Origin: Perilla frutescens
Taxonomy: Eukaryota; Streptophyta; Magnoliopsida; Lamiales; Lamiaceae
DNA: 64,000 nt
Assembly (NCBI GenBank): GCA_026008535.1
Contig: BRKX01000004.1
Span: forward strand, 56,304,501 to 56,368,500
Direction: 5' to 3'
Shown: positions 24,358 to 36,254 of the stretch, piece by piece
Layout: every line of letters begins with the position of its first letter
Position numbering within the stretch: the stretch's first letter is position 1
Translations under genes and position numbers: made by a program
Notes under the pieces: model-generated
What the model was told of the DNA's origin: nothing
Seen by the model: the letters and a program-made list of their open reading frames with translations, nothing else
The model's database searches: none

Positions 24358-24360
<3 letters not shown>
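23636..24360. mobile_element. Cluster of decayed MITEs, including a hAT-type terminus
   Basis: Two related pieces (about 23640-23880 and 24137-24355) share GGGG(T/C)TRRTTATAAT-like left ends, CACTAAAATACARTAAG words and right parts with GCGAAGCACTA or ACGAAGCACTAGTCATCA. Between them, 23941-24118 ends in GGTGCCCCACCAGCTCCCCT and GATCCGTCCCTG, which is the typical inverse terminus (CAGGGACGGATC) of a plant hAT MITE. Boundaries are uncertain. Confidence 0.5.
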
Positions 24361-24393
<33 letters not shown>

Positions 24394-24394
<1 letters not shown>

Positions 24395-25409
24395 ATGCTA
24401 TTGTTTTTTTTTTTTTAAATGTCGAGGGTAACCCGCAGTCGCTACCGTGGTGCGCACTGGGTAAACTCCGTCCCTGTGTAATAGCCTGTAAATCTACACA
24501 GAGTGTGGCAGGCTCACAACTATTAATAGTATTGGTGGTGGGTCAAACTTGAGACCTTTGACCTCAAAAAACACCACTCCACCACTAAACCATCCCTAAG
24601 GGGGCAATGCTATTGTTTTTTTTTTTTTTTGGATGTCGAGGGTAACCCGCAGTCGCTACCGTGGTGCGCACTGGGTAAACTCCGTCCCTGTGTAATAGCC
24701 TGTAAATCTACACAGAGTGTGGCAGGCTCACAACTATTAATAGTGTTAGGGGGCAATGCTATTGTTTTTTTTTTTTTTTGGATGTCGAGGGTAACCCGCA
24801 GTCGCTACCGTGGTGCGCACTGGGTAAACTCCGTCCCTGTGTAATAGCCTGTAAATCTACACAGAGTGTGGCAGGCTCACAACTATTAATAGTGTTGGTG
24901 GTGGGTCGAACTTGAGACCTTTGACCTCAAAAAACACCACTCCACCACTAAACCATCCCCAAGGGGGCAATGCTATTGTTTTTTTTTTGGATGTCGAGGG
25001 TAACCCGCAGCCACTACACCACTCCACCACTAGACCATCCCCAAGGGGGCAATGCTATTGTTTTTTTTTCCACTCCACCACTAGACCATCCCCAAGGGGG
25101 CAATGCTATTGTTTTTTTTTTTTTTTGATGTCGAGGGTTACCATCCCCAAGGGGGCAATGCTATTGTTTTTTTTTTGGATGTCGAGGGTAACCCGCAGCC
25201 ACTACCGTGGTGCGCACTGGGTAAACTCTGCCCCTGTGTAATAGCCTACAAACCTACACAGACCTACATAGGGGAGGTAAACCACACTTGGCAAGCCATG
25301 TGTGACAGGCTCACACCTAGTGGTGTTGGTGGTGGGTCGAACTTGAGACCTTTGGCCTCAAGAAACACCACTCCACCACTAGGCCATCCCCAAAGGGACA
25401 ATGCTATTG
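24394..25409 (-). mobile_element. Tandem array of SINE copies in reverse orientation
   Basis: Seven consecutive units are bounded by eight copies of AATGCTATTG (about 24394, 24606, 24756, 24969, 25051, 25101, 25158, 25400), each of the first seven followed by a poly-T tract. On the minus strand each fuller unit reads CCCCAAGGGGATGG-like head, A box (GGCCTAGTGGTGGAGTGG), B box (CTCAAGTTCGACCCACC), body (GAGCCTGTCACAC; AGGCTATTACACAGG; TTTACCCAGTGCGCACC; GGGTTACCCTCGACATC) and a poly-A tail. The fullest copy is 25168-25399. Others lack the head (24756 unit), or are only fragments (25051-25157). The shared AATGCTATTG word is best read as the original target duplication. Confidence 0.85.
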
Positions 25410-25419
25410 TTTTCTAATA

Positions 25420-27120
25420 ATGAATTAAATTGTTTTCGTGAGGAGGAGTGGTATATATGTTAAGAAATTCATGCTTAGAATTATACACGTTACATATCTC
25501 AATTAAAAAAAAAAATACGAGATGCAATTCATGTAGAAATAAATGGTACTCACATATATAATATTAATATACTAAATTAACCGGTATTATTCAATTCTGT
25601 CTCTATGTGGGATAATCGTCTTTTTTGAAGCAATTAATAGTAGCACTGTCCATTTCCAATGTTTTCTTTTTTAATTCCTCCACTTTATTTTACTAATGCA
25701 TAACATGCATACGAATTTGTGATGTCATTTTATACAGTTTAAAAAATATAAACATCAGAAAAGATGAAATTCGACTTGTTCTCAAATTAAAGGTTGGTGG
25801 ATAAATAAAATTCGTAATAATTACAGCTAGGGTTGGAAAAATCAGACAACGTCACTTTAACGTTTGTATTGTAATTAAAATGAGACAAAGGTCTACATTT
25901 TAAATTTAAAATGAGACAAAGAGTTTTTGACTCGCATGTAAAATCGTTTCATCTGTGCAAGTTATGTGTACCGCAATAATATGTCTAATATAATTTATGC
26001 TCGTAAAATGAAATATGAGATTATAATTCAGTGTAGAATAAAATATCTACCAGCAATAGAAAATAATATCTAGACTTTACTCCATTATTGTGCAAATTAT
26101 ATTCTAAATTATGTTAACCACAAATAAACTACTTAATTAAATCGTACGGTCAATATATATCTTGTAAATTATTTATCATCGCTTTTCCCAACCTATATTT
26201 TGTCTGGTTTTAGAGCTCCCTTTAGAGTGAAAAAACGAAGAAGAAAGGTACTATGCTTTTCAAATGCAACCGTGTGCGCCTTGCATTAGGTATATAAGAA
26301 TAAGACCCTATATCCATGTGTGCTAAACCCGATTTTTGTGCAATAGTTTGCAAATTATATGCTTAGAAGAGGCGAATCATGCTAGAAAAAATAATGTTCG
26401 ATAAATTTGTATTATGAGATTTTGGTGGGATTAATTTGAGCTCGTGTACTAGCTAGGCCAATAATTAATTAATTTGATGATTTCATATTAGAATGCTCAG
26501 CTTTAATTTATGGAGGTCAAAAGTCTGATAAAATCGAATCGGATTCTTGTATTCCACAAAAAAACATACTTTTTCAAAAATGTTGTGTGTTAAATAAACA
26601 AGTATATATGAGATGAAATCAAATACGACACAACTATATATATATATATATATATATATGGTTGATGTCTTAGTGGGATTTCTAAGTTTGGTCGTTCAAT
26701 TAAATTTCAAGACCAATTGTCTCGATTTTTCTTAACACCAATAAAAGATATAGGTGTGTTTATTTTCTTCATTTCTCTGATCACCAAATATAAAATTTAT
26801 GTTTTTATATATTTAATTTATAGTAAATATACATATTTAGTGTGTCTTAATCTCATCGTTTATATCTCCAATTACTTACTCTTCTAGCAATGTAACGGAT
26901 TACACAATAGAGGAAATATAGCTTAATTTGATTCAATATTGGGTATCAAAATTTTGCCTCAAAAAAATTAATTAAATAAATAAAAGACGAGAAAAGACTG
27001 CACTGCACCGTGCGCCTTATAAACAGCAAGAAAAGAGAATTTTTAAAGAAATCGGCATCCCAACTGGAAAATTTGCGTTGAAAAAGCGGAAAAGGAAAAA
27101 AGAAATAATAATATTAGTTC
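25420..27120. other. AT-rich intergenic DNA upstream of the MATE gene
   Basis: No gene seen. The word AAAATGAGACAAAG is directly repeated (about 25877, 25909). A (TA)n run lies at about 26636-26660. Distal promoter elements of the MATE gene may be here but none is recognisable. Confidence 0.55.

Positions 27121-27124
<4 letters not shown>

Positions 27125-27212
<88 letters not shown>
27125..27212. repeat. Long (CT)n microsatellite in the MATE gene 5' region
   Basis: About 43 CT units with a single interruption, followed by CCCCTCTATATATATGTG, which could serve as a TATA box at about 27218. CT-rich tracts next to a TATA-like box are common in plant core promoters. It lies about 310 bp before the start codon. 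Confidence 0.85.
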
Positions 27213-27214
<2 letters not shown>

Positions 27215-27519
27215 CCTCTATATATATGTGTGTATTAAAATGCCACTGTTATAAATTTGAAATTTCTCAATGCATCATTTTCCAGGTCTTCTTATAAGTA
27301 GACTGATATCTACCGAAATCGGACACAAGTTTTGAAGACATTAAGGTTTGGCGAAATTAATAAAAGTTTAGTTTAGTTTATTAGATTTATTCTAATATAT
27401 ATATATATATGTATATATGTGCAGTCATTTAATTTAATATAATTAATTTGAATTATCCTCCGTCAACCAGTTGTTAATTCCATATTCTCAACGACCTCTG
27501 CTCTCTTCCTGCAATAGCC

Positions 27520-30500
27520 ATGTGCAAAATGAGTGAATCTCGAGAACTCGAGCTTCGTGACATTCGTGGCGGCGACGGCGGCGGCGTAGATGGTGGCGGT
27601 GAGATCAAATTCGACGACATCAGCCATGAAGAAACCACAGAAGATAGACGCACATCATTTTGCTGTTTTTTCCGACGAGTGCCCTTGAACGAGGTATATA
27701 TATATATATATATATTTTATTTTTTTTTCATTTTTTTTTTCGAGTTTTTTGCTTATTTGTTTGGATTTCTGTTTGTTTCTTGCGCTGCATGAATTTCTTA
27801 CATTTTGTTTCATCCAACCTAGGAAGTTGCAAACTAGACATTTTCTGCAGAATTCACCATTTTAGTTCGAATGTCTGATTAGTGTCTCCCTTTCTCTTTC
27901 TCATTCAATTGTGTGTTAGCGTTTGATTATATATATATATTTAGTGTGTGTTGGTGTGTGAAAAAGTTTGGCAATTGCTTTGTGTTTAATTTCTTATTAG
28001 TAGATTACATGAAAGTTTTCTTTTGGTGTTTGTCTTTTTTATTTATCTGGGGTAGTTTTGTGTCAGAACGTCTTTATCTTTCCCATAATTATTTATGTTC
28101 ATGAGTTTAGAAAGAATATAAAATGAACGTGTAAAAAGATTAAAGCCGAAAATCGGTCGTCAGTTGAAAAGCCGTGCTTCATCCCATACTCTGCTTTTTG
28201 AGTATACGTTACGAGTCAAATTTTATTTTTATTGTACGAGTGACGTGTGCTGACGATCGGAACGTAAAATTGTGAAAATAATGCTAGATATGTGTTTGCA
28301 TTTGACTTTTGTGGTATGTTTTTTTTTCCTCCTAATTTTTCTACTAGTGAAAAGTTGTGTGCTTCATCCCATACTCTGCTTTATTAGTATACGTAACGAG
28401 TCAAATTTTGTCATTATTGTACGGGTGAAGTGTGCTGATGAAATGAAATGTAAGAAAATGTGAAAATAATACTTGATATATGTTTGTCTTGGACTTTTGT
28501 GGTATTTCTTTTTCTATTAGTGAAAAGTCGTGCTTCATCCCATACTCTACTTTATTAGTATACGTGACGAATCAAATTTCATTATGTTATTATTGTACAA
28601 GTGGCATGCACTGATGAAATGACATGTAAAATTATGCAAAATAATATTTAATATATGTTTGTTGCCTTGGACTTTTATGGTATTTTTTGTTCTATTATTT
28701 TTTCTATTAGTGTGGTTAATTGGTCCTTTTTTAATGCAAAAAATATCTTGTTCCCTAGTTGAAGCATGCTATAGTATATATGTTGGGGTAATAATTGTCA
28801 CACCATAAGTTTCATATATTTATTCAGGTGCTCGTATGTTGTGCGTAGTAGTAAGCATGCCATTAATGCAATACACACAATACTTTTTATTAATTCAAAA
28901 AATATAGTAATAATTATAAAAATGTCACCTAGCGGTAATTTCTAATAAAAATAATAATAACTTTCAATATTAGAAGTTATATTTTTCTCTAAACATTATC
29001 GGGTCTATTATTTGATACAAAGCTTGTGTACATCCGAGGTACAAGAATATATATATATATACACACATATATATTGAGCGGGACATAAAGTTATGGGTCT
29101 AATAATGGCGTTCTTTGTGAAATTAAACTACATCAAATCTTGTCGCATTCACTTCTAACAATGATGAAAGTTTAAATTTTCGTTAAATAAATTAATCTAA
29201 AACATGAAGCAGTCAATTGCCTCTGTCCATGTGGAAATTGAACCTGCAGACAAGATATACTGACAAATTATGCGAGTTGATAAGAAAAATTCTATAACGA
29301 ATATAGGAGTATTAAATATATATATCGATATATTATTATTAATTATAGTATTTTTTTATTTTTTTTAAAAAATGTTGATATGTCGCGATCTAAATTCAAT
29401 ATAGAATTTCCCAAGTTGTGCACAACCTTTTTTGGGGGGCCTCCAATTAATTTTAAGAATTATTTTCGAGAGCTTAATTATTTGTTAGAGTCACATTTTT
29501 CCTCTTATGTTTTATGTGTTATTATAGCGTATATCTAGTGGTTTGCATCGAATTAAGCATTGTCAATTTAGTTCAAAATAAAATCCATAAATGAAATTTA
29601 TCATTATCTTAATATTCTTAACAAATTTTATGGCATCATATATATCTTCTTAAAAATGTATTCACATATTCAAATTAATCATAAATTATGTTATTTCTGT
29701 CGTGTGGTTTCTGTAATTCTACTCATTCTTTAAATATCTGATTTCAAGGTTCACAAATGATTTTCTATAGGTTAATTATATTGAGAGAAAAATGGGCACA
29801 TATATATGTATGTGTATGTGTACATGTATGTATATACAATCATTTTTAATTTGGAAGAAGACAACGAAAAAGGTAGCTAAGAAAATATGAAGAATGACAG
29901 AATTAGCATTCAAAAATAGAGTTGATGACAGTTAGATTAGCTGGACATTAAACATTAATTAATTAATTAATTAGGGTTGCTAATTAATTGTGTTCATATG
30001 TTCCACTTTAGGCACGTGAGGGTTAACTCACTTGCAACTCACATGGGCAGGGCTATCGGGCCTGCATATGATGACGTGGCTCCAAATATTTTTCTTACAA
30101 ATTTAGGTCACTTCAACATATTATTATATACATCATGCGTAATTTGTTCCTTCCGCCCTGCTCAAAAAAAAATAAAAAATTTGTTCCTTCCGCCCATGTC
30201 CTAGTTATAAATCGTTTAAATTAATTATATGAACGGATAAATGATCATTTATATACACATGCGTACACGATAAATAATGCTATATATGAATCGGAGTATA
30301 TGTTGTACCTTAACATTGTATTTCCACATTGCATTTTCTGAAACAATATGACTAGCTAGCTATATTATGATAATATCATCACATTTTTTTTTTAATTTTG
30401 ATTAAATAACATCACATATATGTTATTTTTTAGCATTATAAATGCGGATCATATCTCTTGTGCCCAATCATGTTACATTTTGTGTGTCATATCTAGTTTT

Positions 30501-32308
30501 TTATTTATTTATTTTGATTTATCCTATTTGAGCAAGGATGAATCATATATACATAAATTAAATCATAATAAATTAAAAAAATGAAGATTTGGCACATGAG
30601 ATGCCATATGAAATGTCACAGGAAATCTGATGTGTTACAAATGTTGTATTTTAGCTTGTATATATTATATTCTATTCAGCCATGCTTCCCCCCGCCCTCC
30701 CGACCCAAGCATATCTCGTCACAAAATTATCATCTCATTTTCATTTTATTCCACCATTTCATTCCATGGTTGAAAATATTGATTCCTAGTTAATACACCG
30801 AAACAAATAAGTTAGTTTTCACCGGCACCGGTCCCTATATATATATATATATATGTATATATAATTTTTTATATAATAATAGTAATAATTTTTTTTTTAA
30901 AAAATTGCAGGTTGTGGAGGAGCTATTCTTACTAGGAAAGATAGCGTGTCCGGTAGCAGTGACAACATTACTCTACTTCTCCAAAACAATAATCTCAATG
31001 CTCTTTTTAGGGCACATGGAGAAGTCGGAGCTCGCCGGCGGCTCTCTGGCGTTGGGCTTCGCCAACATCACCGGTTTCTCCGTCATGAAAGGCCTCTGCG
31101 CCGGCATGGACCCCATCTGCTGCCAGGCCTTCGGCGCCCGCCGCTGGCCTCTCATCGCCCAAACCTTCATCAAAACCGTCGTCCTCCTCCTCATCGCCAC
31201 CGTGCCCATGGCTGTGCTCTGGCTCAACGTCGAACCCGTCTTCCACCGCCTCGGCCAGGACCCCATCATCACCAGAATCGCCAAGAGCTACCTCGTATGC
31301 TCCCTCCCCGAACTCATCACCCACGCCCACCTCGTACCGCTCCGAACACTTCTCAGAACCCAAGGTCTGAACTCCCCCAACACCCTCGTCGCCACCTGCG
31401 TCTCGATTCTGCATTTGCCGGTGACCTATTTCCTCGTCACCTACCTGAATCTGAGGGTGAAGGGGATCGCGTTGGCGTCGGTGATTTACTCGATCAATAT
31501 GAATGTGGGGTTGTGTGCTTACTTATTCTTCTCTAAGGCCGCCATCAAGCCGTGGAGCGGGGCGGCGTTCGCCTCGCTCTTCCACGGCTGGCGGCCGCTG
31601 CTCGGCCTCGCGCTGCCGAGCGTCTGCCAGGTCTGCCTCGAGTGGTGGTGGTACGAGATCATTCTCTTTCTGAGCGGATTGTTGGATAATCCGGAGTCGT
31701 GCGTGGCGGCGATGGGGGTTTTGATTCAGACGGCGGGGACTGTTTACGTGTTTCCGTTCAGCTTGAGCCTCAGCATTTCGCAGAGGGTCGGCCACGAGCT
31801 GGGGGCGGCGCAGCCGAAGAGGGCGCAGATGGCGGCGATGATCGGGATAACGGTGGCGGTGGGGTACGGGGTGTCGGCGTTCGGGGTTAGCGTGGCGATG
31901 AGGTCTGTGTGGGGGAAGCTGTACACGGCGGAGCCGGAGGTGCTGGGGTTGATATCGTCGGTGCTGCCGATTCTGGGGCTGGCGGAGATCGGGAACGCGC
32001 CGCAGACGGCGGCGTGCGGGGCGCTGACGGGGTCGGCGCGGCCGAAGGTGGGGGCGTGGATAAATATAGCGGCGTTTTACTTGGTGGGGCTGCCGTGCTC
32101 CGCCGTGCTGGCCTTCAAGCTGGGGAAGGGGTTTCAAGGGCTGTGGATGGGGTTGGTGGCGGCGCAGGGGGCGTGCATGGCGATGATGCTGTACAGCTTG
32201 GCGAGGACGGATTGGAAGCATGAGACGAAGCGGGCGGAGGAGCTCACGGCGGCGGCGGTCGGAGATAGGGAGGATTTCGCCGGATCTAACTTGGTTGAAG
32301 GCGCATGA
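27520..32308 (+). CDS. DTX53-like: MATE family efflux transporter, DTX53-like, two exons
   Basis: Exon 1 is 27520-27693 (58 codons) and exon 2 is 30911-32308, giving 523 residues; the 3217-bp intron has GTATAT...TTGCAG ends and phase 0. The N terminus is acidic, with a poly-Gly stretch and a Cys-rich patch (FCCFFRR). From VVEELFLLGKIACPVAV onward the protein has the two-lobed MATE fold with about 12 TM helices. Diagnostic segments include ELAGGSLALGFANITGFSV, GMDPICCQAFGA, RTLLRTQGLNSP, VCLEWWWYEI, RVGHELGAAQP and AACGALTGSARPK. The C-terminal RTDWKHETKRAEELT is very like Arabidopsis DTX53 (At2g38510, by recollection). MATE proteins export organic cations, phenolics or hormones against H+ or Na+; the substrate here is unknown. 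Oddities: the motif usually read as CGQAFGA has Cys at residue 129 (codon 31121-31123), and exon 2 is strikingly GC-rich. ATG 27520 was chosen over the in-frame ATG at 27529 because it is the first. Confidence 0.94.
28165..28715. repeat. Three tandem units of about 171-185 bp in the MATE intron
   Basis: Each unit starts with GTGCTTCATCCCATACTCTR (28174, 28359, 28530), followed by AGTATACGTRACGARTCAAA, a TATTGTACRAGTGRC block, TGTGAAAATAAT and TGGACTTTTGTGGTATTT. Units differ by scattered substitutions, so the duplication is not very recent. Confidence 0.85.
28716..30910 (+). other. Remainder of the MATE intron, AT-rich
   Basis: No exon or other gene is supported. 30560-30650 is a second copy of the dispersed repeat seen at 21380-21476 (GATTTGGCACATGAGATGCC ... 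GAAATCTGATGTGTTAC). TA microsatellites occur at about 29046 and 30834. A poly-T/A tract precedes the acceptor at 30910. Confidence 0.6.
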
Positions 32309-32480
32309 TGATACAGTTTTTTTTAAGACAGGAGACGTTAAATAATATTATAAACTAATTAAACTACATATTTTTAGTGTAAATTTTTTTTATTTTTCCA
32401 TTTTTTTCCGACATTTTACAGGGATATTTTATTTTATTTTAAAAGCACGTGAAATATGTGATCGTGCGACAGTTTTTTAA

Positions 32481-33303
32481 GGCTATCCATATCAGTGACA
32501 CTCATCCAACATGACACTCAAATAAAATATTAATTTCTCTCTCCTCCACATCCATAACCCCCAACATTTTTTAATTTGCACTCCATCAGTGACATTCATC
32601 CAATCTGACACTCAAATAAAATATTAATTTCTCTTTCTTCCAATCTATATAAAATATTTATAATTTTATTTTTTAAATAAAGTATTATTAATAATATTTT
32701 TTTATTTATTTGAAAAATCAAAATTAATTTATTAGATACATTTTTAAAATTCATAATTAAAAAAAAACTCATACAATTATAAATTCATAATTTATTTGAC
32801 AACAAAATGAAAATTACAAGAGTTAAAACAACAAAAAACATAATTAATTAAACTGCAATTAGAAAACTAGAAATTCTAAATTACGAGTACATAAGATGTA
32901 AATAATGATTTGGGTGATTTGGATCCATAATTTAAGATGAAGAAGAAATGTGAGATTGAGAATTTTCCAAATCAAATAAGCTATGTGAGAAAAAAGAGAG
33001 GATAGTTGTTTGTAAAAAGAGAAAAAAATTGGCTCCATTTTATAGAGAAAAAAACCATCAATATTGTTTTTTTTTAATTTTATAAATTATTTAAATTTTA
33101 AATTATTAATATATATATATATATATATAAATAAAGTGGCACCCAATCAGAGGGTGCCACGTGTACAGGGTCATGGGCGTGACTTCAAGTTGGCCAGCCG
33201 ACCGAGTGGGTGAAATTGGTGACATTTTGTATTTTTTTTTTTTTTTAAACTGCTTTGTCGCTACATGATGACACCCGCTCGGGTGTCACCGATGGTTAAA
33301 GCC
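32481..33303. mobile_element. PIF/Harbinger-type MITE, TSD TAA
   Basis: TAA at 32478-32480 and 33304-33306. Left end GGCTATCCATATCAGTGACA; inverse of right end GGCTTTAACCATCGGTGACA. Interior order (CACTCAAATAAAATATTAAT, ATATAAAATATTTATAAT, GTGGCACCCAATCAGAGGGTGCCAC hairpin, shortened here as GTGGCACC...GGTGCCAC) is the reverse of that in 6743-7527. 823 bp; CTCATCC/CATCCAAT words are repeated near its left end. It lies about 170 bp beyond the MATE stop codon. Confidence 0.78.
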
Positions 33304-33306
33304 TAA

Positions 33307-33823
33307 AGGACAGAAGGGAAAATTCTGTGAAAAAAGAGAGAGAGAGATATATAGGATAATTAAGTTAGTAAGCTGATATGGTTCCCTTGATTATATTATT
33401 TGATTATTATTGATATATAATTGCTTAGAGAAAACCAGAAGGTACTTTTTATTTATTTATTTATTTCTACCTTTTTTTTTCTCATAGATTTATGGGATAA
33501 AATTCTCTAATCCACATTCCATCTTCTACTATCATATTTAATATTTTAAAAAATATTTATTATAAAAATAAAATTTATTATAGTATAACCAATCATAATT
33601 AACATTTATTGTTAAAAATTGAAATTTAAAAAAATTATATACCCTAATTTTAAAATAATCAATCACATTATCTAAAAAAATATTAAAAAATAAATATACA
33701 TCCTAATTATTGGGTGGAATGAATCCTAGATAATAATTATAAAATTAAAATAAACCAAAATTAATTGAAATTGGAGAAAAACATGGATGAAAATCTTATA
33801 AAAATGAAAATGGAATACCAAGT
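33307..33823. other. AT-rich intergenic DNA with an old dispersed repeat
   Basis: 33530-33780 resembles the inverse of the AT-rich repeat at 240-400 and 2780-2950 (TATAATTTTTTTAGTAT-like words and GGGTGGAATGAATCCTAGAT against AGAATGAACCTTAGAT near 2947). No gene seen. Confidence 0.55.
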
Positions 33824-33853
33824 TGTAACACCCTAAATATTTATTATTTTATA

Positions 33854-34163
33854 CTACCTCCGTTTCATAATGTTTGTTGTTTAAAGTTTTTTTTTTAGTT
33901 TCAAAATGTTTGTTGTTTTATATAATTTGACATCCTCTCTCCCAATTTTAACCCTCTCAAATCCTACAAGATTTTTTGATTCTAACTTACCTATAATATA
34001 TGAAGAGAGAAAAATATACGGAGAGAGAAAATATTGTTATTTTTTAGGAAAATATAGATGAATTAAATTTTATGGCATATATAAGGGATGTGTATATTTA
34101 TCCACAAAATTAATTCTTAATTCCATATAAAAAAAAATAACAAACATTATGAAACGGAGGTAG
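33854..34163. mobile_element. Stowaway MITE, near-perfect termini, TSD TA
   Basis: The left end CTACCTCCGTTTCATAATGT is matched exactly by the inverse of the right end for at least 25 bp, flanked by TA (33852-33853, 34164-34165). Better preserved than the three other Stowaway copies, so probably the youngest of them. It sits 30 bp inside the LTR. Confidence 0.9.
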
Positions 34164-34263
34164 TATATTTTTAGAAGGGTAAAAGGTAAAGAAATAATGA
34201 AATGTAAGGTCTATATATTTTCGGATCAAGAAATAATGAAATGTAAGGTCTATATACCAAGAT

Positions 34264-34430
34264 TTTCGACCAATTCTTGGTAGCTATCGATAGTTTCTTA
34301 GTAGTTGTTGACAGTTTCTCGATACTTGGTCACGGTCGACCATTTCTAGGTAGCTATCGATAGTTTCTTAGTAGCTGTCGACAGTTTCTCGGTAGCAGTC
34401 GACCAAGTCTTGGTCTTGGTCCCTTTTGGG
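34264..34430. repeat. Short-unit array (GTAGCTATCGATAGTTTCT / GTCGAC)
   Basis: About seven diverged units of 20-24 bp alternating GGTAGCTATCGATAGTTTCT, TAGTAGTTGTTGACAGTTTC and CACGGTCGACCATTTCT. The same theme recurs at 37355-37625, inside the same LTR. Confidence 0.75.
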
Positions 34431-35070
34431 CAAGTTACGAGGTAATTAATGATTTCCCATTTGCCAACTACCATGCTTTTATTTCATGCATGGTCTGTAT
34501 AACATTTATTTGAATATCCATGAACGGATGAAGAGCTCACATCTAAACTTAAAAACACGAAGTCGATTTTCTCCATTTTCTTTTGACTTTTGACATCCAC
34601 TCGTGGGGCCTTCAAATATCATAGTTTCTTCTTCCAAAATTGTGAGGAAAAAAAAATAGAAGATCGAGTTTCAGTTCATATTCTCTAGATACATTTTTAA
34701 TATTTTTTTAAATACTATTTTCAAGAAAGTAATTTTATCTGGGCCTCAAAATCATCCACAAAGCAATCGCCATTTTTCATCAATCTAGCCAGAGCATTTC
34801 TTTTCCTCCCCACTCATCTTTCGAAATGCTTATAGCCCAGAAAATTCTTGTTCACAAATGGAGAAAATAAAGTGGGAAATGGGAAAGTGGGAATATATGA
34901 AACTAGCCAGTCAAACTTTTAAAAGATTTATTTTAGCCAGTAATTTTTAAACATATTTTATTTGGCCAGAATTACTATATTACCCCTATATTTATTTTTA
35001 ACCTATTTCAATTCCCCCTACTATTCAACCGTGCGCGATTCACATTTCACATTTTGAAATGAGATTTTGG

Positions 35071-35073
<3 letters not shown>

Positions 35074-35128
<55 letters not shown>
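35074..35128. repeat. (CT)n microsatellite
   Basis: About 27 CT units inside element X1. Confidence 0.95.
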
Positions 35129-35131
<3 letters not shown>

Positions 35132-35584
35132 ACATCTCATCTTCTTCAACACTAATGGAATCTGCAACACTGAAAATTCAAGTGAAGATTTCTCCAGATT
35201 CAAGCTGTCGACCTCCGAAAATTCAAGTAAAGATCTCTCTCTCCAAATTTCTCCACCAACGAGCCGTCGACTTTGAAAGTTCAAGTGAATAAATAGAAAA
35301 TCCTTCCCCAACATGTGTATGTTTCAGATCTAATTATTAATAATATTATTAGATTGTTAGGTGTTTTTTTTTTTTGAAGTTTGATTTGGGGGAAAATTTG
35401 ATTCGAAGAATATTGTTAGATTGTTAGGTGTTGTTTGTTTTTGAAGTTTAAAGTTTGTTTTCTACACATAATAGACATGCTTTGACAATAAAAGTACCAC
35501 TAATATAGTTGATGTTTGAAAATCTGGAAAAAATGAAGTATTTCTGCAACTTTTGAAAAATCTGGAAAAATGATGTTCTTAACT

Positions 35585-36175
35585 GCGTGCGAGCCCTACA
35601 CGCATGCTCGTGCGCGCATGCTTGTGAGCGCAGTTAAGAAGCAAATCGCGCGCAGCTGAGGCCAAATTATCAACAGTTGTTCTGCCGATGCACATAAATT
35701 ATCAACCGATGTCATGCCGATAGTCTGCCAATGTGTTCTGCCGATGTCTGCGTAGGCGCGCTTACTTTGTGCGCGCATGCCTTATGCACGCATGCTTGTG
35801 GGCGCCCACAAGAAGAAAATCACGCGCACCTGAGGCCAAATTATCAACAGTTGTTCTGCCGATGCACAGAAATTATCAACAGTTGTTCTGCCGATGCACA
35901 AAAATTATCAACCGATGTCATGCCGATAGTCTGCTGATGTGTTTTGCCGATGTCTGCGCGCGCTTACTTTGTACGCGTATGCTGGTGGGTGCAGTTAAGA
36001 AGAAAATCACGCGCACCTGAAGCCAAATTATCAACAGTTGTTCTGTTGATGTACATAAATTATCAACCGATGTCATGCTGATAGTCTACCGATGTGTTTT
36101 GCTGATGTCTGTGTGCACGCAAGCCTTGTGCGCGCCGGGTTTTGCGCGCACTTAAGAACAATCCAGCGCGCAGTT
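35585..36175. repeat. About 2.7 tandem units, alternating GCGCGC and TTATCAACNGTTGTTCTGCC
   Basis: Each unit has a GC-rich part (TGTGCGCGCATGC, GGGCGCAGTTAAGAAG, AATCGCGCGCAGCTGAGGCC) followed by AAATTATCAACAGTTGTTCT, GCCGATGCACAAAAATTATC, AACCGATGTCATGCCGATAG and TCTGCCGATGT. Unit length about 220 bp, with smaller internal repeats of GTTCTGCCGATGCACA. The GCGCGCAG theme recurs in X2 at 50858-51180. Confidence 0.8.
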
Positions 36176-36254
36176 AAGAACAAAATCACTTTTTTTTTGT
36201 AAAAGTCGAACTTCAGTGCTCAGGCACTAGCTCGACATGGACGAAGTATGACGA

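Noticed and set aside
24912..25417. Protein-coding ORFs across the SINE array
   Set aside because: They arise from repeated SINE sequence plus poly-T (poly-Phe) and have no gene context.
27125..27212. CRISPR-like or satellite array
   Set aside because: It is a plain CT dinucleotide run; there are no spacers, and the genome is a plant's.
31007..32223. Long ORFs on other frames and the minus strand across MATE exon 2
   Set aside because: They overlap a clearly conserved transporter exon, have Arg/Pro/Gly- or His-rich composition typical of GC-rich shadow frames, and show no recognisable domain.
35021..35314. ORFs with poly-(Ser-Leu) or poly-(Arg-Glu)
   Set aside because: Translation of the (CT)n microsatellite inside element X1.
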